Origin: Acidobacteriota bacterium
Lineage (GTDB): Bacteria; Acidobacteriota; Terriglobia; Acidiferrales; UBA7541
Direction of reading: 5' to 3'
DNA: 5,265 nucleotides
Assembly (NCBI GenBank): GCA_028876695.1
Contig: JAGWRH010000057.1
Coordinates: 1 to 5,265, forward strand
This document shows, piece after piece, positions 1 to 3,897 of the stretch. The notes under the pieces are model-generated. The model ran no database searches, was not told the origin of the DNA, and was given only the letters and a program-made list of their open reading frames with translations. Position 1 is the first letter of the stretch. Every line of letters begins with the position of its first letter. A program made the translations under genes and the position numbers.

Positions 1-771
1 GATCGAGTCATGTGGTCCCGGAAAGAACGCCAGGCCTCCCGTGTCGCGAGCCAGTTTGCGCAGAACTCCGGGATTCTCTTCCTGTCCGGACTCGCTCAAT
101 AAGCCGACCGTATAGATCACTGCATGGGAGCTGCGGGCCATCTCCAAAACCTGATTGAAAGTGTAGTGGCTGGCGTTGTCGCCGCCATCGCTCACGATCA
201 CCAGGGCGCGCTTGTTCCATTGTCCGAATTTGACGTGAATGGTGCCTTCGGCGACCGCATCATAAAGCGCGGTACGCCCGCGCGCCCAGACGGATGTAAT
301 TGCGTGCTCGATCTGTGCGGGATCGTTCGTGAAGGAGAGCCCATCGAAGAGACCGATTGAAACCGTATCGCCAAAATCGATCACGAACATTTGATCCTGT
401 GGATTGCTGAACTTTGCAAAACTGGAAATCGCCGCAGCCACGGCCGGAAGCTTTGGCCCCATGCTTCCGCTGTGATCGATCAGAAGTCCGACTGTCACCG
501 GTGTGTCCTGTTGCTCGAAAAACGTGATCGCCTGTGGCTGGCCATCGTCGATGATGGTGAAGTCTCGAACCGTCAGGCCAGACACGAAGTTTCCGTCTCG
601 GTCGGTAATCGCTACCGGCACCGGGACCAGCTCCGTGCGGGCCGTTAGCGTCGGAGACGAACTGTGCTGCTGACGAAGTTTGCTCGCTGCTCCGAACAGA
701 CAAACGCTTAGCAGGCAGGCGCAGCCGATGGTTGCGGTCAGTCGCATCCTGAGTGTGAGGAGGAGAACCAT
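1..771 (-). CDS. VWFA-related acidobacterial protein, intact MIDAS, C-terminus cut by window edge
   Basis: This is an exported von Willebrand factor A-domain protein of the acidobacterial VWFA-related family (TIGR03436 type), probably a periplasmic or surface binding protein; its partner is unknown. The frame is open to base 1, giving 257 residues without a stop. A hydrophobic N-terminus (about residues 11-30) looks like a signal peptide. A short beta domain follows (VPVPVAITDRDGNFVSGL, about 49-66), then the A domain. Its MIDAS is complete: DHSGS (99-103), GRTALYDA (165-172) and SDGGD (194-198). The family usually continues to a C-terminal YxLxY-like segment, which lies outside the window. 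The start is uncertain: ATG at 771 follows an in-frame TAG by five codons, ATG at 747 is an alternative, and neither has a convincing ribosome binding site. It lies 79 bases behind the LPKTA-tailed gene on the same strand. Family assignment is secure; function is not. Confidence 0.9.
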   Translation of the reverse strand, partial: MVLLLTLRMRLTATIGCACLLSVCLFGAASKLRQQHSSSPTLTARTELVPVPVAITDRDGNFVSGLTVRDFTIIDDGQPQAITFFEQQDTPVTVGLLIDHSGSMGPKLPAVAAAISSFAKFSNPQDQMFVIDFGDTVSIGLFDGLSFTNDPAQIEHAITSVWARGRTALYDAVAEGTIHVKFGQWNKRALVIVSDGGDNASHYTFNQVLEMARSSHAVIYTVGLLSESGQEENPGVLRKLARDTGGLAFFPGPHDSI

Positions 772-790
772 AAGCCGCGCCGCTTGCTAA

Positions 791-840
791 GGTTGTATCG
801 CGGAACTGGCGGATTGCATGCCAGCCCCGCGATAACGACC
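791..840 (-). repeat. Long imperfect inverted repeat (RNA hairpin) between the two minus-strand genes
   Basis: The arms are 791-810 and 820-840, with a 9-base loop at 811-819. Read as minus-strand RNA, 14 consecutive pairs form next to the loop, two of them G-U. One bulged base, two pairs, one mismatch and three more pairs follow, about 19 pairs in total. The perfect core is TATCGCGG / CCGCGATA plus CTGGC / GCCAG. In plus-strand RNA the two G-U positions become A-C mismatches, so the structure suits the leftward transcript. No U-tract follows, so it is not a classical intrinsic terminator. It could be an attenuating, mRNA-stabilising or processing hairpin, or a REP-like repeat. Confidence 0.75.
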
Positions 841-850
841 CACAGAAGTG

Positions 851-1510
851 CTATCGGGCTCGAACTGCAATCCGCTTCAGTCCGAATCCAACGACAACTC
901 CGATCACGCCAAGCAGGGCGAGAAGCGGCATCTCGCTGGCAGTCTTCGGAAGTTCTTCGGCGACTTCCTTCTGCGGCGCTTGCGTTTCAATTGCCTGCTC
1001 GATCGGCTCGGTCTTCTGTTCCGGCGTAACCGCTACGAGCGGGACACTCTGCATCTCTTTCGGGGTCGTTGCCAGCTCAGTTTCAGCTGGAACCACTTCG
1101 TTGGACGCTGCTGCGATCTCGAGAGCCTTTTCCTTGGGATAGACAAATTCTACGCCATGGTTGAATCCGGGATAAAACCACGCCTTAACGGCCTGCGGCC
1201 TGTCTGCTGGGCGCTCGGCGAACTCAATCACCGTCTCGCCCGTAGGCTCCAGGCGATAGTTGTGGATCGCCAGGATTGTCGTGACCAGTTTTGTCTTGTC
1301 TTCGTTGAAGATCTGCACAATGTTTCGCGATCCCACCGAAGGATGTGTTGTGAATGTATATGTCCCTGCAGGAAGCACCATTCCCGGCACTTCGACCGGC
1401 TGGCTGAAAGTCACTTTTGTCGCTTTGTCCATGGTGCTTGCCTGGGCCGCCATCACGCCAAGCAGGGCAATGCCCCCAAGCAGTAGCAACGCTGCCCTAA
1501 TCGCTTTCAT
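851..1510 (-). CDS. Exported hypothetical protein with LPKTA / membrane helix / basic C-terminal tail
   Basis: No named function is recognised. The 219-residue protein starts with a clear signal peptide (MKAIRAALLLLGGIALLGVM, then AAQAS, cleavage near residue 25). Residues 28-130 form a compact, probably beta-rich domain with VLPAGTYTF (45-53) and WFYPGFNHGVEFVYPKEKA (111-129), a pattern I associate with small exported acidobacterial proteins. Residues 131-186 are a low-complexity linker rich in Glu, Pro, Thr and Ala. The C-terminus is tripartite: LPKTA (187-191), a hydrophobic helix (about 195-210) and a basic end (KRIAVRAR). That is the layout of an LPXTG-like sorting or anchoring signal, although the fifth residue is Ala, not Gly. 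The start is fixed by AGGAGG at 1516-1521, five bases before the ATG. It is the first leftward gene of the divergent region and probably ends up displayed on, or anchored in, a membrane. Confidence 0.85.
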   Translation of the reverse strand: MKAIRAALLLLGGIALLGVMAAQASTMDKATKVTFSQPVEVPGMVLPAGTYTFTTHPSVGSRNIVQIFNEDKTKLVTTILAIHNYRLEPTGETVIEFAERPADRPQAVKAWFYPGFNHGVEFVYPKEKALEIAAASNEVVPAETELATTPKEMQSVPLVAVTPEQKTEPIEQAIETQAPQKEVAEELPKTASEMPLLALLGVIGVVVGFGLKRIAVRAR

Positions 1511-1560
1511 TTTTTCCTCCTGAACGTCACGGGGCGGGCGCGATCATTTCGGCGCGGTAC

Positions 1561-1575
1561 GAACTTCGGAAGGTC
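1561..1575. promoter_or_regulatory. Imperfect palindrome upstream of the LPKTA-tailed gene
   Basis: The sequence GAACTTCGGAAGGTC reads as GAxCTTC-G-GAAGxTC, six of seven symmetric pairs matching around a single central base. It lies 51-65 bases upstream of the minus-strand start at 1510, where an operator or leader hairpin could sit. No matching regulator family is recognised, so this is only a candidate site. Confidence 0.3.
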
Positions 1576-1644
1576 TCCCGCTCTCCGATAACCTCGCGAA
1601 AACCATGCCCCGCTTTTCTTCTATGCCCTAGGCGCAAAATCGTC

Positions 1645-1660
1645 CGTGATTTCTGTCACT
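1645..1660. promoter_or_regulatory. CRP/FNR-family binding site, distal copy
   Basis: CGTGATTTCTGTCACT has the symmetric half-sites GTGA (1646-1649) and TCAC (1656-1659) separated by six bases, the spacing used by CRP/FNR-family dimers. It matches the inner four bases of each half of TGTGA-N6-TCACA and misses the outermost base on each side. It abuts the proximal copy, with centres 15 bases apart. Confidence 0.55.
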
Positions 1661-1675
1661 GTGATAGACGTCACA
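1660..1675. promoter_or_regulatory. CRP/FNR-family binding site, proximal copy (perfect TGTGA-N6-TCACA)
   Basis: TGTGATAGACGTCACA matches the CRP-type consensus in all ten defined positions, and the symmetry extends to seven bases per arm (ACTGTGA and TCACAGT, 1658-1677). The same consensus is recognised by several family members, including CRP/GlxR-like cAMP receptors and HcpR-like redox or nitrosative-stress regulators, so the effector cannot be read from the site. Its centre (1667.5) is about 99 bases before the rubrerythrin-like start. A class II arrangement (centre at -41.5) would put transcription initiation near 1709, with a weak -10 candidate in the TACGTATTT stretch at 1697-1705. It could also act on the leftward gene, whose start is 150 bases away. 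Confidence 0.7.
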
Positions 1676-1766
1676 GTCCCTGGCCCACCTGAGTGCTACG
1701 TATTTCTACGACGGCCACTAGTTTCGATCGCGGTCATCGGAACATGAAATTCCAGAAGGAGAAGTC

Positions 1767-2252
1767 ATGAAGGCAGTTTTGAGTTTCGCGCTCGCCGCGG
1801 TCGCTGCGATATTCTTCATGGTTGGACGCACCACCGCGCAGAATTCCGCGATGCACCAGCAGACGCTCGACAATCTATCCACCGCCATGCACGGCGAAGC
1901 ATTCGCCTACGCCAAGTACAACTTGTATGCGCAGCATGCCCGCCAATCCGGCAACAAGAAGTTAGCGGACCTGTTTGCAAAGACCGCGCGGGTCGAGCGC
2001 TTTCAGCATTTCGCGGAGGAGGCTCAACTCGCGAACCTGGTCGGAACTGACGCCGACAATTTGAGGGACGCGATCCAAGGCGAATCCTACGAAATCAATA
2101 CGATGTACCCGAACTTTGCGAAGCAAGCCGCTGCAGTTGGCGACAAAGCCGCCGCCGATCGCTTCGAAGAAATCCGTCGCGATGAAATGATTCACCGCGA
2201 TGCATATAAGGCCGCGCTGAAGGCCCTCGAATCTCAGCACGGAGAAAACTGA
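1767..2252 (+). CDS. Exported rubrerythrin-like di-iron protein (no rubredoxin domain)
   Basis: This is a ferritin-like four-helix protein of the rubrerythrin superfamily, whose members typically reduce peroxide or handle iron at a di-iron centre. Unlike classical cytoplasmic rubrerythrins it begins with a signal peptide (residues 1-24, ending RTTAQ), so it should act in the periplasm. Paired motifs mark the helices: GEAFAYAKY (43-51; E44), VERFQHFAEEA (76-86; E77, H81), GESYE followed by MYPNFA (105-118; E106, E109) and DEMIH (139-143; E140, H143). At 161 residues it lacks the C-terminal Cys4 rubredoxin domain, so electrons must come from another protein. The first Glu-His pair is spaced ExxxH while the last is the usual ExxH. 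AAGGAG at 1756-1761, five bases before the ATG, fixes the start. It leads the rightward gene group, downstream of two CRP/FNR-type sites. The fold call is firm; substrate is inferred. Confidence 0.88.
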   Translation: MKAVLSFALAAVAAIFFMVGRTTAQNSAMHQQTLDNLSTAMHGEAFAYAKYNLYAQHARQSGNKKLADLFAKTARVERFQHFAEEAQLANLVGTDADNLRDAIQGESYEINTMYPNFAKQAAAVGDKAAADRFEEIRRDEMIHRDAYKAALKALESQHGEN

Positions 2253-2285
2253 GCTCTCGGTCGAGCAGACGGAGGGGAGGCGACT

Positions 2286-2735
2286 ATGTCAAAGTGGATT
2301 AAGCGGGCGATTTGGATAGTGCTGGCGATCTTGATTTTCGGGCAGGCGATCAGGCCGTCACGGGCGAATCCGTCCACTCAGGCCGCGCTCGACATCTCGG
2401 CCGAAGCCGCCCTTCCACCGGCCACCATGTCTGTTTTTCATCGCGCCTGCAACGACTGCCACTCGAACTTTACGGTCTGGCCCTGGTACAGCTCGATCGC
2501 CCCTAGCTCCTGGCTCGTTGCCTACGATGTAAAGGCCGGCCGCAAGCGGATGAACCTTTCAGAATGGGGAAACTACACTGCCGAGCACCGGTCCAAACTT
2601 GCGAAGGAAATGTGCAAGGAAGTGACCGAGGGCGAAATGCCCGGACCGATGTACACGCTTATGCACTCGCAAGCAAAACTGACGGGCGCTGATGTCCAGG
2701 CTGTTTGCTCTTGGTCGGAGACGGCGCAGAAATAA
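2286..2735 (+). CDS. Haem-binding domain protein, single CxxCH (c-type)
   Basis: This small membrane-anchored or exported cytochrome c-like protein resembles the Haem_bd domain family (PF14376 type). Residues 7-21 form a hydrophobic N-terminal anchor or signal sequence. One haem attachment site is present, CNDCH (55-59), followed by SNFTVWPWYSSIAP (60-73) and SSWLVAYDVKAGR (74-86). NLSEWGNY (90-97) and EGEMPGPMYTLMHSQAKLT (115-133) complete the family pattern. Met118, Met122 and Met126 are candidates for the second axial haem ligand. Its likely role is periplasmic electron transfer, possibly to the preceding rubrerythrin-like protein, which has no rubredoxin domain; that pairing is inferred from adjacency only. 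The start is supported by GGGAGG at 2275-2280, five bases before the ATG, and the gene lies 33 bases after the preceding stop. Length (149 residues) fits the family. Confidence 0.88.
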   Translation: MSKWIKRAIWIVLAILIFGQAIRPSRANPSTQAALDISAEAALPPATMSVFHRACNDCHSNFTVWPWYSSIAPSSWLVAYDVKAGRKRMNLSEWGNYTAEHRSKLAKEMCKEVTEGEMPGPMYTLMHSQAKLTGADVQAVCSWSETAQK

Positions 2736-2780
2736 CGCCGAAAGCGCCGAAAGTGACGGAAGCGACGGAAGCGAGCGAAT
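2736..2780 (+). repeat. Five-unit 9-base tandem repeat filling the gap between two operon genes
   Basis: The units are CGCCGAAAG (2736-2744), CGCCGAAAG (2745-2753), TGACGGAAG (2754-2762), CGACGGAAG (2763-2771) and a degenerate fifth, CGAGCGAAT (2772-2780), which runs into the ATG at 2779. The array begins on the base straight after the TAA of the haem protein gene. Because the unit is nine bases, the upstream frame of the VWFA-related gene stays open through it (Glu-Ser-Ala / Asp-Gly-Ser repeats if translated). The GGAAG ending at 2771, seven bases before the ATG, is the best available, though weak, ribosome binding site. Confidence 0.7.
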
Positions 2781-3876
2781 GGGTGCAACCCCTTCAATCT
2801 GGCCGATCTTGCGATGGCCGCTGCTGATCGCCTTTCTCATTTTCTTTTTCGCCGCCGTTCCGCTGGATGGACAATTACCTCCCGGACCCCAGCCACCTGC
2901 TTCAGGCAAGACCGAGCCGTCGCAACAAGCTCCGCCGCCGAAGGCCAAATCACCCGCTCCTCAATCGGCCATCGCCGTGGAAACCACCCTCGTCAATTTC
3001 GATGTGCTCGTCACGGACGAAGACGGCCGAATTTTGAGCGGTCTTAAGCGGGGGAATTTCCGCCTCACGGACAACGGGCGCGAGCAGCCAATCACGAATT
3101 TCGCCCCGGTCAACGCGCCGATCACCATTGTCATGCTGATGGAGTACAGCGGGATCGCCTACGACTACTTCGCCTACAAGGCTGCCTCGTGGGGAAGCGA
3201 TTTCCTGAATCACCTCGAACCCGAGGATTACGTCGCGCTCGTCACCTACGACATGAAGCCGACCGTCCGCGTGGATTTCTCTCGCAATAAGGCGCAAATT
3301 CGTGACGCGCTGGGCGCGCTTTCCTATCCTACATTTCGCGAAGCCAACCTGTTCGGCGCCATGCTGGAAACCCTCGACCGCCTGGAAAGGGTGCGGGGCA
3401 AAAAATCGATTCTTCTCATCACCACCGGCGCGAACACTTTCAGTGCGGCGAATTTCGGCGACGTGCAACGTCGCCTGCGCGAAATTGACGCAACCGTTTT
3501 CTGCATCGGGACCGCCGAGGCCGAATACATGGCCTCGGAATCGCGCGGGTATGGCAGCAACTTGAGTTATCTGCAATCGAAAAATCAGCTGGACGCGTTT
3601 GCAAAAATCACCGGCGGCAACGCTTGGTTTCCGCGCTTTCAGGGCGAGCTTCCGAGTATTGTCGATAGCGTCGCCGTCATTCTTCGCAACCAATACAGGC
3701 TCGGCTTCTCGCCGCCGGAGTCGATGCGCGACGGCAAATATCACAAGCTGAACGTCAGCATCGTTGGACCCGATGGAAAGCCGCTCAAGGCCACCGACGC
3801 TAAAGGAAAGAATCGCAAAGTCATTGTTTATGCGCGCGAAGGTTACGTTGCGCCAAAGCCGTCGCAGGAAAAGTAG
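2779..3876 (+). CDS. VWFA-related acidobacterial protein with degenerate MIDAS
   Basis: This 365-residue exported protein has the full architecture of the acidobacterial VWFA-related family. It shows an N-terminal hydrophobic signal or anchor (about 7-27), a Pro/Gln/Lys-rich linker (34-62) and a beta domain with VNFDVLVTDEDGRILSGL (72-89). A VWA fold follows (about 115-300), then the family's C-terminal part: NQYRLGFSPP (304-313), DGKYHKLNVSI (318-328) and AREGY (352-356). The metal-binding motif is lost at every position: EYSGI (122-126) replaces DxSxS, EANLFGA (188-194) replaces the TALYDA block, and TTGAN (215-219) replaces SDGxD. It should therefore bind partners without a MIDAS metal. 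I chose ATG 2779 because it starts directly at the signal sequence. ATG 2692 would overlap the previous gene by 44 bases, lacks a ribosome binding site and adds an Arg-rich repeat-encoded leader. It sits 21 bases before the metalloprotease gene. Confidence 0.87.
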   Translation: MGATPSIWPILRWPLLIAFLIFFFAAVPLDGQLPPGPQPPASGKTEPSQQAPPPKAKSPAPQSAIAVETTLVNFDVLVTDEDGRILSGLKRGNFRLTDNGREQPITNFAPVNAPITIVMLMEYSGIAYDYFAYKAASWGSDFLNHLEPEDYVALVTYDMKPTVRVDFSRNKAQIRDALGALSYPTFREANLFGAMLETLDRLERVRGKKSILLITTGANTFSAANFGDVQRRLREIDATVFCIGTAEAEYMASESRGYGSNLSYLQSKNQLDAFAKITGGNAWFPRFQGELPSIVDSVAVILRNQYRLGFSPPESMRDGKYHKLNVSIVGPDGKPLKATDAKGKNRKVIVYAREGYVAPKPSQEK

Positions 3877-3897
3877 CTGACGGCAAGGAGTCGCATC

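Noticed and set aside
260..703. Minus-strand 147-codon frame over the left VWFA-related gene
   Set aside because: It is a shadow in another frame. The real frame carries DHSGS, TALYDA and SDGGD and runs off the left edge.
699..747. Lipoprotein signal in the left VWFA-related protein, because several cysteines lie in the signal region
   Set aside because: None of the cysteines follows an acceptable lipobox (for example LSVC has Val at -1), so an ordinary signal peptide is more likely.
758..1521. Anti-Shine-Dalgarno-like TCCTCCT early in the left VWFA gene (758-764) that could pair with the AGGAGGA leader of the LPKTA-tailed gene (1515-1521)
   Set aside because: Seven bases over more than 700 is expected by chance, and the element encodes a Leu run in a signal peptide.
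1744..1770. An eight-codon reading frame overlapping the rubrerythrin-like start as ATGA, a possible leader peptide
   Set aside because: It has no ribosome binding site of its own, and the AAGGAG inside it serves the ATG at 1767. The overlap is probably chance.
2692..2778. Upstream start for the VWFA-related gene, overlapping the haem protein gene
   Set aside because: There is no ribosome binding site, and it would place an Arg-rich and Glu-Ser-Ala/Asp-Gly-Ser repeat leader before a normal signal sequence. The open frame there follows from the 9-base repeat unit.
2950..3744. Long minus-strand frame (264 codons) opposite the degenerate VWFA-related gene
   Set aside because: It has no recognisable domain, no upstream ribosome binding site and no signal sequence. 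The plus-strand frame has full family similarity.
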